Source of the DNA: Prevotella sp.
GTDB lineage: Bacteria > Bacteroidota > Bacteroidia > Bacteroidales > Bacteroidaceae
Assembly (NCBI GenBank): GCA_017847725.1
Contig: JAGAXW010000009.1
Location: forward strand, 32,618 to 96,617
Length of the DNA stretch: 64,000 nt
Reading direction: 5' to 3'
Shown here: piece after piece, positions 17,178 through 26,626 of the stretch
Numbering within the stretch: the stretch's first letter is position 1
Layout of the letters: every line of letters begins with the position of its first letter
Notes under the pieces: generated by a model
Database searches by the model: none
What the model saw: the letters and a program-made list of their open reading frames with translations, nothing else
What the model was told of the DNA's origin: nothing
Translations under genes and position numbers: made by a program

Positions 17178-19742
17178 ATGAAAAGAAGGAATCTACTTCT
17201 CACATTGTTGCTTGGCCTATGTGGCGGAGCAATGGCACAGGATGCTGTGCACGGTGTGGATGGCTACTACAACTGGACACCGACACAGCTGAAGGCCGAC
17301 GGCGTGCTCAACATCGGCGGCAACGGCAAGAAGTTTGCCAACTGGTGGCCGGAGTATGCCTACACCGACGACATGCAGTATGTAAAATACTACTTCGGCA
17401 TCAATGGCAACCGCGACACCAACCGTGGCGGAGGCTTCGACATGCGCTCGGCCTGGGGCATCAAGGAGCTGACCACGGGCGAGGGCGTGATGACCATGAC
17501 ATCGGCCTACCCCGTCATCGCCTTCAAGTTCTCTATTCCGCTGAACAATGAGTCGACGGCTCCCGGTGTCGACGCCTACATGGAACCGGAGTTCTCGTGG
17601 TACAATCCCGAGAGTGAGGACGGCACCAACCCCGGCCAGACCAGCGGCAACAAAAACCGCATCCTACTACCCGGTCTCGACAACAACGGCCGCTATCGCT
17701 TTGTACAGTTCAGCCACATGCTAAAGGACGCCTTCGAGCGCGACTCTGCTCAGCTGAACCGTGGCAACAATGGCTACGACGTTTACAGCAAGGGCAAGAA
17801 TACAGACCTTAGCCCCGACGAGGAGGTGCGCTGGCATATCGTGCGCCTAAATCCCGGCTGCGACGACCATGCCGACTTTGTGCTGGCCCTGAATCTCTAT
17901 ACCATTCCGTCTACGGTAGACCCCACCAAGCGCATGCTCGATCTCCACAACGTGAAGATCAGGGATATCAATTTCGGTACGCTGAACGTGCGTGCCGACA
18001 CGGCCGTCTGGAATGGCGACTACGACGTGGCCGAGAACTATGTGCGCACCAAGTCGCGCGAAGAGATGCCCTACGTCTACATCAAGTGGATCAAGACCTT
18101 CGAATCCATCGAGGCCTTCGACGCCAGCCTGACCGCGGAGAACAACTGGGGCGACGGTCCTGCTGTCGACCCCAACAAGGCTGTGCTCAACTCAGCCCTT
18201 TACCAAATGCAGCTCCTCATGCGCAACTACCAGTTCAGTGACCAGATTACTACTCTGCAGAATGCCTATAATACCGCTGTAGCCGTCTACAACAACAGTG
18301 CATCGACGTCGGCCGACTATGCCGCCCAGGTAGAAGCCATGCAGACCGCCCAGCAGCAGTTTATGGCCGCCATCGCCTTTGCCGAAGGCAGTGGCATGAC
18401 GCAGTTCTACTCGCTGACCGGCTTCGCACTGGGACTCTCGTCGCAGGACGTCACCGTCGGCAAATACACGGGCAAGGCCTTAGACTTGGTTGAATCCAAC
18501 AATGCCGTAGACTTCCTGCTCACGGAGAGCGGTACGGTGAACGGCCAGAAATGCTATACCGTGAAGACCGCCAACGGCTCGATGGTTCAGGCCAGCGACG
18601 GCACACTGCTCTTTGTCAACCCCAACCAGCTGACCACCAGCGACAAGCTGGCCAACCTCGTGCTGAGCAACCGCGGCACGGTCGACGACCCGGCCTACGA
18701 CTTCAAGGTGGGCATGCAGTATTACTATTACGACGAAGACAACGGCTTCACCCAGACAACAGAGTTCCCCGACGCCGAAGACATCAACGACTTGGCCTAC
18801 TACCTCTTCGCACCGCAGGCTGCCGAGGCTTACGACCCCAGCGACCACGACAACACGAAGTATCCGATGAGTGCTGGCGAGGGCAGTGCCTTCGAGTTCA
18901 ACGAGGCTGCCACCACCATGCTCGAGCCGGCCTACGAGGCTTCCTTTGATATGTACGAGTGGGATGCCGCTGCCAAGGCTACTGCCACGCAGCGTGCCAC
19001 ACAGCCCAGCGTGGAAGGCTGGACGCGCAACGGCTGGAGCCAGCGCTCCGACGTTGGTACCGCCACACTGCCCACCGGCGAGAAGTGTCTGGTGGCCCGC
19101 ATCCGCGCCAGCTACGACGACATCCATGCCGACTCTGTCAACGTGGCGATGGTCAACACCGACTTCTCTGAGACGGGTCAGCAGACCGTCAGCATCATGC
19201 GCGAGCACGGCAAGTACAACTCAGCCCTGAACCGCGCCCCCATCAACAACCAGCAGTGCGACTCGCTGTACTACAACATCTATCTGAACTCAGGTATCAA
19301 CCGCTACTTCGCCATCAAGTGGAGGGGCACCAGCGAGAGCATCAAGTTCAACGGCATCGTCTTCTTCGTCAAGAAGAGCGTCGAGGAGCCCAATGCCACC
19401 ACACCGGTAGAGCAGCGCGGCGACGTCTACGTCTTCGACCTGCTGGAGGCCGGCCTGCCCTACGGCGACCGCATAGCCTGTGCCCAGTATACCAGTTGGA
19501 CGGGACTGACCTCAGCCAACGAGGCCGTCTACTGCGACTGGATGCGCTTCTATGAGAACCTGGCCGACGTGCCCACCGAGACCATGACCGTACCCACCGG
19601 CATAGAGAACGTCCGCACCCAGCAGGACATCAACGTAACCCGCCAGTATTTCGACCTCAGCGGCCGTGCCGTCAGCACCCCGCAGAAAGGTGTCTACGTG
19701 GTCAAGTTCGGTAACGAGACCAAGAAGGTTGTCATCAAGTAA
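17178..19742 (+). CDS. Secreted multidomain protein with C-terminal sorting tail, function unknown
   Basis: 854 residues with a signal peptide (MKRRNLLLTLLLGLCGGAMA). Two beta-rich regions, about 25-300 and 580-790, resemble the DUF4979-type modules of Bacteroidales glycan-associated proteins (KYYFGINGNRD, RYFAIKWRGTSESIKFNG). Between them is a helical FIVAR-like linker (about 335-395, LQNAYNTAVAVYNNSAS). The last ~30 residues (YFDLSGRAVSTPQKGVYVVK, ending KKVVIK) are a short type IX/Por-like sorting tail shared with three other proteins here. No catalytic motif was recognised. A surface glycan-binding role is the best guess. It is transcribed alone from the ECF-type promoter at 17106. Confidence 0.6.
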   Translation: MKRRNLLLTLLLGLCGGAMAQDAVHGVDGYYNWTPTQLKADGVLNIGGNGKKFANWWPEYAYTDDMQYVKYYFGINGNRDTNRGGGFDMRSAWGIKELTTGEGVMTMTSAYPVIAFKFSIPLNNESTAPGVDAYMEPEFSWYNPESEDGTNPGQTSGNKNRILLPGLDNNGRYRFVQFSHMLKDAFERDSAQLNRGNNGYDVYSKGKNTDLSPDEEVRWHIVRLNPGCDDHADFVLALNLYTIPSTVDPTKRMLDLHNVKIRDINFGTLNVRADTAVWNGDYDVAENYVRTKSREEMPYVYIKWIKTFESIEAFDASLTAENNWGDGPAVDPNKAVLNSALYQMQLLMRNYQFSDQITTLQNAYNTAVAVYNNSASTSADYAAQVEAMQTAQQQFMAAIAFAEGSGMTQFYSLTGFALGLSSQDVTVGKYTGKALDLVESNNAVDFLLTESGTVNGQKCYTVKTANGSMVQASDGTLLFVNPNQLTTSDKLANLVLSNRGTVDDPAYDFKVGMQYYYYDEDNGFTQTTEFPDAEDINDLAYYLFAPQAAEAYDPSDHDNTKYPMSAGEGSAFEFNEAATTMLEPAYEASFDMYEWDAAAKATATQRATQPSVEGWTRNGWSQRSDVGTATLPTGEKCLVARIRASYDDIHADSVNVAMVNTDFSETGQQTVSIMREHGKYNSALNRAPINNQQCDSLYYNIYLNSGINRYFAIKWRGTSESIKFNGIVFFVKKSVEEPNATTPVEQRGDVYVFDLLEAGLPYGDRIACAQYTSWTGLTSANEAVYCDWMRFYENLADVPTETMTVPTGIENVRTQQDINVTRQYFDLSGRAVSTPQKGVYVVKFGNETKKVVIK

Positions 19743-19757
19743 AGCATCATAAGTCTA

Positions 19758-19785
19758 TTAAGTAGCAAGTGCTCTTCGCTCGTAA
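19758..19785 (+). promoter_or_regulatory. ECF-type promoter of the 1406-residue protein gene
   Basis: TTAAGTA (19758-19764), 16 bases, CGTAA (19781-19785), followed by CTTGG as in the 17106 copy. It lies 35 bases before the start codon, in a 78-base gap after the previous gene. Confidence 0.75.
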
Positions 19786-19820
19786 CTTGGGTAGGCAAAA
19801 AAAACAAAACCTACACAAGT

Positions 19821-22800
19821 ATGAAGCGAAGAGCATTTCTTTTTTTCCTGGCAAGCCTCTCTGCGGCAGCACTCCAGGCACAGGTCATCGACCGCATCAC
19901 CTTAGGCAACGCCGAGAGCGAGGCGCTCCACGGACTGACCACCTACTGTCCTGACTATACCAAAACCATCACCAACGGACTGAAGGGGCTGACGGGGCGC
20001 AACTGCCTGCAGTTCGACCAGAACCCCTTCTGCGGCAGCTATGCCGGCATCTACGGCGGCGAATACTGTTTTGTACTGGCGGTCGACGGCACCCGGCAGA
20101 ACTACCTGACACTGAAGACCAACGGCGGCGACGGTGTGAACGACTACGAGCGCTACCGCATCCAGGTGGACAACAAGGACCTGCAGGACTACCAGCGCGA
20201 CGCCGTCAGTTTCTCCACCGAGAAGGCACCGGGCGGCTTTGCCTATTCCACCCTGGTATTGCCCCGCAAGGCCACCGACGGCAAGACGGCCGTCGTCATC
20301 CGCGTGCGCAGCGTGGGCCACTACTATGCCTACGGCACACCAACCCAGTTCAACACCTACCAGTATGCCATGACGGGCAACATGCCCCCCATCTATGCTG
20401 CCTACACCTCGACGAACCCCAGCGTGCAGCTGTCCGACGAGCCGCAGGGCCAGCTGGCCAGCTACAACACGGCCACGGCCAGCCCGCTCGGCATGACGCT
20501 GGCCGCGCTGAAGACCAAAATCAACACCAAGCTCAGCGATGCCATCAAGAGTCAGATAGCAGGCGGCGACTTCAAGCCCGCCTACCAGAACAACAACTTC
20601 AACATCATCGAGGCCATGGGTGTGGCCTACCAGAAGGGCGTCTATGGCACCACGGCCAATGCGCTGGCCGCCAAGATACGTGTGGCGCTGGACTCGATGG
20701 TCTATATCAACAACCTCTGCAAGGGCGGTGCCAACATCACAGTCAGTGCCATAGGCAACACCGCCACCAAGCAGATTGCCTCCGAGGGCTGGGGCGGACT
20801 GTTCGGCAATCAGGGCTATGGCTTCTACCTGCTCTGGAAGGCCGGCAAGGTGACCACCCTCTGGCTCAACTCACAGGTGGACCTGGGCAACGGCAAGCTG
20901 AAGCGCCGCGACCAGTACATAGAAGCCTTCAAGGAGAGCTTCGACGCCGGCTGCACGCTGAGCGGCCGACGCCACATCACCAACCAGGCCATGGAGGCCT
21001 CGTACAGCGTCTACGGTGCTGCGCTGGCGCTCTATGCGCTCGACCCCGACACCTATCACAATGCACCTAAGCTGGCCCACCGCTTCATCCGCGAGGCACT
21101 GGGACTGGAGGAGTGGACGGGCGTGCCCAAGAATGTCACGTTCGACGGCACACTGAAGGATGACGACGGCTATCCCACCTACGAACTGGGCGACGCCACG
21201 TCGCACTCGACCAGCGAGAACTTCTGGGGCGAGCACTTCCACATGATGACCGAAAAGGGCAACGGCCGCGAAGAAGGCTGGACGTGCACCTCGTGCTACG
21301 GCAACATGGGACAGCGCATCTGCGACATGTACCTGATCTCTACCTGGGACCCCTACCTGGGCAGCAAGGGCGACGAGGACATCCTCAAGATGGCCGTGCA
21401 GAACGAGAAGAACCAGGCCTACTTTGCCTACCCGCGTGCCGACCTGAACGGGCACCGCGTCATCAGCGGCGAGAGCGCCACCTGCTGGCGCAACCGCTAC
21501 GACCCGGGCCGACCTTATTATAATAACCTCATCGTGGCAGCACTGAGCGACGACGAAGAGCTGATGGGCCACGTCTGGCAGGGCTATCTCGAGGGGCACG
21601 TGGCCTGCGCTGACGATGCCGACTACCGCCTGTTCCCCTACTACCAGCATAGCTACTATCTGCCCGAGGCCATCGACAAGCTGATAGCCTACGGCAACAA
21701 CCATGCTAGCAGCTATACCCCCATGCCAGCCACGCCGGGTCAGCCCGACTATGCCGTGGGCGACGCCCAGGACGGCATCGTGGCCGTGAAGCATGGCGAC
21801 GAGTACCTCTTCGTCAACTTCTACAGCGAGATGTCGCTCGGCTCCAGCGGCAAGGCACATCTCATCACGCCCAACGAGGTACGCCTGATGTCGTTCGTCC
21901 CTGAGGTGATGAAATATACTGTCTCCGGCCAGACCACCACGGCACCTGATGAGTATGTCAACTCGAACCACCGCATCACCTATCCCGACCATCCGCAGAT
22001 GGCCAACGGCGGCACCGTCTACGACCTGCCGGCCTACGACGCAGAGGGCAACTACAACGCCAGCCGACAGATATGCGACTACTACCAGCAGCAGCTGGGC
22101 CGCTACCTGATAGCCCAGAACACCACGGCCGACCGCTCCTACACGCTCGTCCTCAGCGGCACCGACGCCGAGAACCAGCAGGCCCTCGACATCGCCACTG
22201 GCGAGACGGTGACCCTCACCGAGGCCATCGCCGTCGACCCCCGCACCACCAAGGTCTACTACCTCACTACCAAGGTCTCCACCTCCACCACTCCCATTGG
22301 TTCTCCGTCGGGCATCACCACCAGCCTCGCCACTCGCGTCAGCGAACTGACGACCTTCGCCCAGCAGGCCGCAACCATACTCAGCGAAGACGACCGCCCG
22401 GGCTACTACAAGACGACGGCCTTCATGCCCTTCTTCCACGTGCTGACCATGTCGGCCTACGTGGCCCAGACGGGCGACGAGACTGCGCAGACCGCTCAAC
22501 TGACAGCACTGGAGGAGGCCTACCAGACCTTCGTCGGCACGCAGTTTGCCTACAATGCCTGCGCCGTGCCAGGCGACATGGACTATACCAAGAAGGCATC
22601 TACCAGCGGTTCCGTACAGAACACGAAGACGTCCATGAGCAGCGCCAAGACCGGTGCGGCCCTCTACCTGCCCATCATGGCCAGCGAGACGGGCGACTAT
22701 ACCGTCAAGGTCAAGGCCAAGGGCCACGTGGCCGACAGCTACCAGCCGTCGCTGAACCTGACGCTGCTGTCGCAGGAGCAATACTACAACGGACAGACCG

Positions 22801-24041
22801 ACAGCGACCCGCTGCAGACCCAGCTGATAGCCTACAGCCAGTTCGACTACGCCACCTACACCTGGAGCATCCACCTGGATGCCGGCAAGGTGATGGTGCT
22901 GAAATACTTGTTCGGCGGCACGTCGACAGGCTTCGTAGTAGACGTCGGCAAGACGACCATTGCGGCACAGACTGCCTACGAAAGGCTGCAGGCCGAAATA
23001 CTGACAGCCACCAACCTGCTGGCCCAGTATGCCGACGACGAGGCCGTCTCTGACGCCAGCCGACAGGCCCTGCAGACCGCCATCGACGTGGCGAAGGCCG
23101 TCAGCGACAGCGCCCCTGATGCCGACATCGAGGCAGCCATCGAAGCCCTCCAGCAGGCCGAGCGCTTGTTCCTGGCCAACGTAGCCACGTGGCAGTACCC
23201 GTCGGCCGACCAGGCTTTCGTCAAGGGCAACACCAGCCAGAGCGGCAAGGGCGGCAGCTTCGAGATACGCAACGCCACGGGCACCGACCATGCCTACGTG
23301 GCTGCCATCAAGTTTGACATCAGCAAACTGCTCAGCGACGACGTCGAGGTAGAGTCGGCCACGCTGCGCCTGGTGACGGTAGAGAACGGCGGCGACGTCA
23401 ATGTGCACCCCTTCACCGCCAACTTCGGCGAGGCCGGCGGCACCACCGACTGCTATGCCGCCAAGGAGACCTTCATCGACCAGGCCATCGCCCAAGACCC
23501 CATCTTCACCTTCAAGGTACGGCTGGGCGGCGGCAAGAAGATATTCGAGTGGGTGCCCAGCGCCACGACGACCTACACCATTGCCGACTGGACGGTGACC
23601 AACGACATCACCAACCACCTGAAGCAGTGCATCAGCGACGGCAGCGAGGCGCTGTCCGTCCTGCTGGCTCCGGCATCGAGCAGCACCACGCGCTCGACAG
23701 TGCTCTCGAAGGATGCCGACGCAAACACCTTCGGCACAGGCACCACCGACGAATACTACCTCTCGGGTGACAACATCGGCCAGAAGACGGGCAACAAGGT
23801 GAGCCGCTGGTCGCGACTGCTCGAGGTGCTGGCCAACGACGGCTCGCCCCTCTCGTCGCTCTACCCCAAACTCTCGGTGACCCTCACCGTCAAGGATGCC
23901 ACAGGCATCGCACAGACCAAGACGGTGGACATCATGCCCGCAGCCGACGTCATCTTCGACCTGCAGGGGCGTCGTCTGACCAAGGAACAGATGAAGAGCG
24001 GCATCTACATCGTAAACGGCAAAAAGATATTCGTGCGCTGA
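19821..24041 (+). CDS. Giant secreted enzyme-like protein with binding modules and sorting tail
   Basis: 1406 residues with a signal peptide (MKRRAFLFFLASLSAAALQA). Residues about 20-800 are homologous to the 8247-10532 product (shared blocks NYLTLKTNG, TNQAM, EALGLEEWTG, DGIVAVKHGDE), with many His, Trp and Tyr in a helical core, as in alpha/alpha-toroid enzymes. After this come a beta-rich module (about 905-1043), a FIVAR-like helical repeat (about 1050-1115), a DNRLRE/CBM96-like beta-sandwich (about 1123-1360, YVAAIKFDISKLLSDDVEVE, SATLRLVTVENGG) and a sorting tail (FDLQGRRLTKEQMKSGIYIV, NGKKIFVR). Probably a surface-attached lyase or hydrolase, but no family can be named. A rho-independent terminator follows at 24135. 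Confidence 0.6.
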   Translation: MKRRAFLFFLASLSAAALQAQVIDRITLGNAESEALHGLTTYCPDYTKTITNGLKGLTGRNCLQFDQNPFCGSYAGIYGGEYCFVLAVDGTRQNYLTLKTNGGDGVNDYERYRIQVDNKDLQDYQRDAVSFSTEKAPGGFAYSTLVLPRKATDGKTAVVIRVRSVGHYYAYGTPTQFNTYQYAMTGNMPPIYAAYTSTNPSVQLSDEPQGQLASYNTATASPLGMTLAALKTKINTKLSDAIKSQIAGGDFKPAYQNNNFNIIEAMGVAYQKGVYGTTANALAAKIRVALDSMVYINNLCKGGANITVSAIGNTATKQIASEGWGGLFGNQGYGFYLLWKAGKVTTLWLNSQVDLGNGKLKRRDQYIEAFKESFDAGCTLSGRRHITNQAMEASYSVYGAALALYALDPDTYHNAPKLAHRFIREALGLEEWTGVPKNVTFDGTLKDDDGYPTYELGDATSHSTSENFWGEHFHMMTEKGNGREEGWTCTSCYGNMGQRICDMYLISTWDPYLGSKGDEDILKMAVQNEKNQAYFAYPRADLNGHRVISGESATCWRNRYDPGRPYYNNLIVAALSDDEELMGHVWQGYLEGHVACADDADYRLFPYYQHSYYLPEAIDKLIAYGNNHASSYTPMPATPGQPDYAVGDAQDGIVAVKHGDEYLFVNFYSEMSLGSSGKAHLITPNEVRLMSFVPEVMKYTVSGQTTTAPDEYVNSNHRITYPDHPQMANGGTVYDLPAYDAEGNYNASRQICDYYQQQLGRYLIAQNTTADRSYTLVLSGTDAENQQALDIATGETVTLTEAIAVDPRTTKVYYLTTKVSTSTTPIGSPSGITTSLATRVSELTTFAQQAATILSEDDRPGYYKTTAFMPFFHVLTMSAYVAQTGDETAQTAQLTALEEAYQTFVGTQFAYNACAVPGDMDYTKKASTSGSVQNTKTSMSSAKTGAALYLPIMASETGDYTVKVKAKGHVADSYQPSLNLTLLSQEQYYNGQTDSDPLQTQLIAYSQFDYATYTWSIHLDAGKVMVLKYLFGGTSTGFVVDVGKTTIAAQTAYERLQAEILTATNLLAQYADDEAVSDASRQALQTAIDVAKAVSDSAPDADIEAAIEALQQAERLFLANVATWQYPSADQAFVKGNTSQSGKGGSFEIRNATGTDHAYVAAIKFDISKLLSDDVEVESATLRLVTVENGGDVNVHPFTANFGEAGGTTDCYAAKETFIDQAIAQDPIFTFKVRLGGGKKIFEWVPSATTTYTIADWTVTNDITNHLKQCISDGSEALSVLLAPASSSTTRSTVLSKDADANTFGTGTTDEYYLSGDNIGQKTGNKVSRWSRLLEVLANDGSPLSSLYPKLSVTLTVKDATGIAQTKTVDIMPAADVIFDLQGRRLTKEQMKSGIYIVNGKKIFVR

Positions 24042-24134
24042 ATAAGTAGCACAACAGACAGAGACGTATAATGTGTGTAGTTTTGTTAGTAGTTATTTGT
24101 TAGTAAGATTATTCTTGTAAATTTATGTTGGGAA

Positions 24135-24170
24135 CGGGGGGATGCGTGATGCATTCTCCCGCTCTTTTTT
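24135..24170 (+). terminator. Rho-independent terminator
   Basis: An 11-bp stem (24135-24145 with 24151-24161, two G-T pairs) with a 5-base loop, followed by CTCTTTTTT. It ends the 1406-residue gene and separates it from the promoter at 24267. The 300-base gap 24042-24341 holds only these two sites. Confidence 0.75.
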
Positions 24171-24266
24171 GGAATCTTTCCTAAAACTCGCTTGCAGACA
24201 ATTCTGCCTGCTATTTTCCTTTGGCGGTAAAAAAAGTAGCTTATAAACAAGGTTTGCAGTCTGGTT

Positions 24267-24294
24267 TTACGTACATTCCTCTCGTCGGTCGTAA
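24267..24294 (+). promoter_or_regulatory. ECF-type promoter of the 578-residue protein / small peptide operon
   Basis: TTACGTA (24267-24273), 16 bases, CGTAA (24290-24294). It lies 47 bases before the start at 24342. Confidence 0.72.
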
Positions 24295-24341
24295 TTATAG
24301 TTAAGATTACGATTTTTAACAACTAAAAAAGTTTATTTAGT

Positions 24342-26078
24342 ATGAAAGAATTTACACTATCACGACGGCTCTGCGCCGTCACAATGGGTCTCCTGCTCAG
24401 CGTAGGCGGAGCATGGGCAGACGGTGTTAACTTGCTGCAGTACATTACTGCTGAAAAAGCTGCTGCAAATGACACGTATCATATGGTGGAGACAGGAAAT
24501 AAAACCTATCCCACTGTTACAAAAAATGGTGAAGCAATAGAATTTACAACCCATGAGACTTACCTTAAACTCAATCTGACTGATATTGACGTGACATTAG
24601 GCAACGGACAAGTCTATTTAGCAGTGGAGATGAGTAATGCATACAATCCTGGAGATTCTGAAAATAGCGGCGTACCTAACAGAGGTACAAATTATAGAAA
24701 GGTGAATCTTACTGTTAACGGAACGGCGACAGGTAACATAGAAAGATCAAAAGGTAATTTGAGAATACAAGGCTTAGGCACTTATGGCAGTACAGGCACC
24801 ACCAAGGATAATATTATGGCGATAGTGTGCGCCTTAGCAGATGACAACACCACTCTTTATAATATGTATCTGAGTGGTGAGCCTATCAAACTTACCTCCT
24901 TTACTATGGAGTTTACTGTCCCTGATGCAATAGACATGACTATCAAGCGCTTAGGATTCTACACGCTCGGAGAATTAGCCAACCTCTATTCTGATTTAAC
25001 TAGTTCAAGATTTACTTTCAATCCAGGAAAGTTAGATCTTAATAAATGGAATGGACAAACAAGCAGTGGTTCAAATACCATAAAGCTTGACAAAAATACT
25101 GATGAAGCTGAGACTGATGACAGTGAGACAATTTTTAATCTCATGCAGATGCGTCTGCGTGCCATTGGTAATATGCCCACAGCAGCTGGTGGAACATGGA
25201 CTATCGATCTTTGTAGAGGCTCAATCGGTAGCGGAACCGTTATGAATTATGGAGGTGCATCCCCCGTAACTGAAGATCTTTTTCAGACAAAAACAGGTGT
25301 GATATATGAAATCATGCGTGGTTCGCATAAGTTACTGCCAACCCCGACTCAGGGTATTGTGCGCATGGCCTACTGGTCGCACTACGACTGCAAAGATGGT
25401 TCAACTCCCAATGGTTTAAAACCTACAGGCACTCAGTCACGCAGTCTCTATGACTACACCCGCGACTTTAAGGAGGGTTACAATTCTTGTATTGTTCCGT
25501 TTGCATTTAATGTTAGCGACCTGCCCTCTGCTCTAACAGCTTATATCTTCACTTCTGCTGATGGCAATGGAAAAGTGACATTTACAAAAGCAACGGGTAG
25601 TGTAGCCGCCAATACTCCAATGATTATCAAGTGTTCAGCTGCCGGATTGTATGTCATTCCTGGCAAAGACACTACAGGTGATAACAATACACCTTTATCT
25701 GTTGAAAACTACTACGAGACCGATGTAAACGGCATCAAGTTTGTAGGCTCTTACGTCCAGAAAAATCCTTGTACAGACGACTACACGGACACGGATTACG
25801 ACTGCTACGGTATCTCAGCTGATGGCACGAGTCTGGTGAAGATGGCTGGTGCGCAGACAAGCTACTACCGCGCATTCCTGGCCGTTAAAAAGAATAATGC
25901 AGGTTCGCGTTCGCTCTCCATCGGCTTCGACGACGACAATGAGCCCACTGGCATCAAGGCTGTCAATAACATCGACACCAACGCCGACGGCATCTATTAT
26001 AACTTGAGTGGTCAGCGCGTTGCCCAGCCCACAAAGGGACTATATATTGTTAATGGTAAGAAAGTAATCATGAAATAA
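24342..26078 (+). CDS. Secreted protein with C-terminal sorting tail, function unknown
   Basis: 578 residues with a signal peptide (cleavage near GGAWA). The body is beta-rich and polar, without recognised catalytic motifs. The last ~30 residues (YYNLSGQRVAQPTKGLYIVN, GKKVIMK) are the same sorting tail as in three neighbours. The second half (ARDFKEGYNSCIVPF-like region, then TAYIFTSADGNGKVTFTK) resembles the repetitive beta modules common near the C-terminus of such Prevotella exoproteins. Base composition is visibly more AT-rich than in the flanking genes, suggesting a different history. It is followed 18 bases later by a 59-residue peptide gene. Confidence 0.6.
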   Translation: MKEFTLSRRLCAVTMGLLLSVGGAWADGVNLLQYITAEKAAANDTYHMVETGNKTYPTVTKNGEAIEFTTHETYLKLNLTDIDVTLGNGQVYLAVEMSNAYNPGDSENSGVPNRGTNYRKVNLTVNGTATGNIERSKGNLRIQGLGTYGSTGTTKDNIMAIVCALADDNTTLYNMYLSGEPIKLTSFTMEFTVPDAIDMTIKRLGFYTLGELANLYSDLTSSRFTFNPGKLDLNKWNGQTSSGSNTIKLDKNTDEAETDDSETIFNLMQMRLRAIGNMPTAAGGTWTIDLCRGSIGSGTVMNYGGASPVTEDLFQTKTGVIYEIMRGSHKLLPTPTQGIVRMAYWSHYDCKDGSTPNGLKPTGTQSRSLYDYTRDFKEGYNSCIVPFAFNVSDLPSALTAYIFTSADGNGKVTFTKATGSVAANTPMIIKCSAAGLYVIPGKDTTGDNNTPLSVENYYETDVNGIKFVGSYVQKNPCTDDYTDTDYDCYGISADGTSLVKMAGAQTSYYRAFLAVKKNNAGSRSLSIGFDDDNEPTGIKAVNNIDTNADGIYYNLSGQRVAQPTKGLYIVNGKKVIMK

Positions 26079-26096
26079 GAAAAGGAGGATAGCTAT

Positions 26097-26276
26097 ATGA
26101 AAAAGACATATCAGAAACCTGAGATGCAGGTATTTGCCATCAACAACAAACAGCCCCTCATGGCAGGCAGTATTAACCAAGATGGAGATAATTTGAATAT
26201 CAATGTTGGCGGAGACGACATGGGTAGTGGTACTATCAACGCTCGCGGCTACGACTGGGGCGACGAAGACGAGTAA
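26097..26276 (+). CDS. Small KPE-type peptide, 59 residues
   Basis: ATG at 26097 follows a strong Shine-Dalgarno (AAAGGAGG, unusual for this phylum) and ends at TAA 26274-26276. The peptide begins MKKTYQKPEMQVFAINNKQP and continues LMAGSINQDGD, with an acidic, Gly- and Asp-rich tail ending YDWGDEDE. Peptides starting MKKxYxKPxxxV with an (L/M)AGS motif near residue 25 are common and mostly unnamed in Bacteroidales. The conserved head with a variable tail recalls leader/core precursor peptides, but no modifying enzyme is adjacent. It is in one operon with the 578-residue protein, so it should be expressed when the ECF regulon is on. Confidence 0.75.
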   Translation: MKKTYQKPEMQVFAINNKQPLMAGSINQDGDNLNINVGGDDMGSGTINARGYDWGDEDE

Positions 26277-26313
26277 CCCGAAAGCGACGAGAGAAACGTA
26301 CTGAATACTGAAA

Positions 26314-26370
26314 GTGTGCCCCCTGCTTGCCATCGATGCAAGCAGGGGGCACACGCTTGTTTATCTTTTC
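26314..26370 (+). terminator. Strong rho-independent terminator after the small peptide gene
   Basis: A perfect 17-bp stem (26314-26330 with 26338-26354) and a 7-base loop, followed by a T-rich run (TTTATCTTTTC). Confidence 0.88.
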
Positions 26371-26382
26371 ACTATACAGTCG

Positions 26383-26416
26383 TTATTCTGGGGCAGTCTG
26401 AAAACACGCGGATTAA
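26383..26416. repeat. Left boundary repeat of the GNAT module
   Basis: Positions 26383-26404 are the inverted copy (21 of 22 bases) of 27587-27608. Overlapping that, 26394-26416 is a direct copy (21 of 23 bases) of 27636-27658. The copies flank the GNAT/antitoxin genes and the orphan tail, suggesting an inserted cassette or a duplicated boundary. Confidence 0.65.
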
Positions 26417-26511
26417 TAATGGTGGGAGCAAGTTTTCCTTGCGATGAAGAAGGCGGTGCCCCCACCACGTTATCAGCGTTTTATGCTATCGGCTTTTGTC
26501 AAGTAGGAACC

Positions 26512-26626
26512 TTATTTCTTGATGATTACCTTCTTGACGTTCTTGCCTTCGGCCGAACGGATGATATACATGCCGTTCTGACGAACCTTATCCATCTTCT
26601 GGCCATTCAGGCTGTATAATGCATCA
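26512..26626 (-). pseudogene. Orphan C-terminal sorting-tail fragment of a lost secreted protein
   Basis: Reading the minus strand into the stop at 26512-26514 gives DALYSLNGQKMDKVRQNGMY, then IIRSAEGKNVKKVIIKK. This is a complete sorting tail of the kind that ends four large proteins in this locus, but there is no protein body: upstream in frame it runs directly into the GNAT gene. I read it as the 3' stump of a gene whose body was replaced by the GNAT module. Confidence 0.7.

Noticed and set aside
20871-23618. 915-residue open frame on the minus strand
   Set aside because: It lies antisense to the well-supported 1406-residue gene; its Val/Gly/Ala-rich, low-complexity translation is typical of the shadow of a GC-rich third-position gene.
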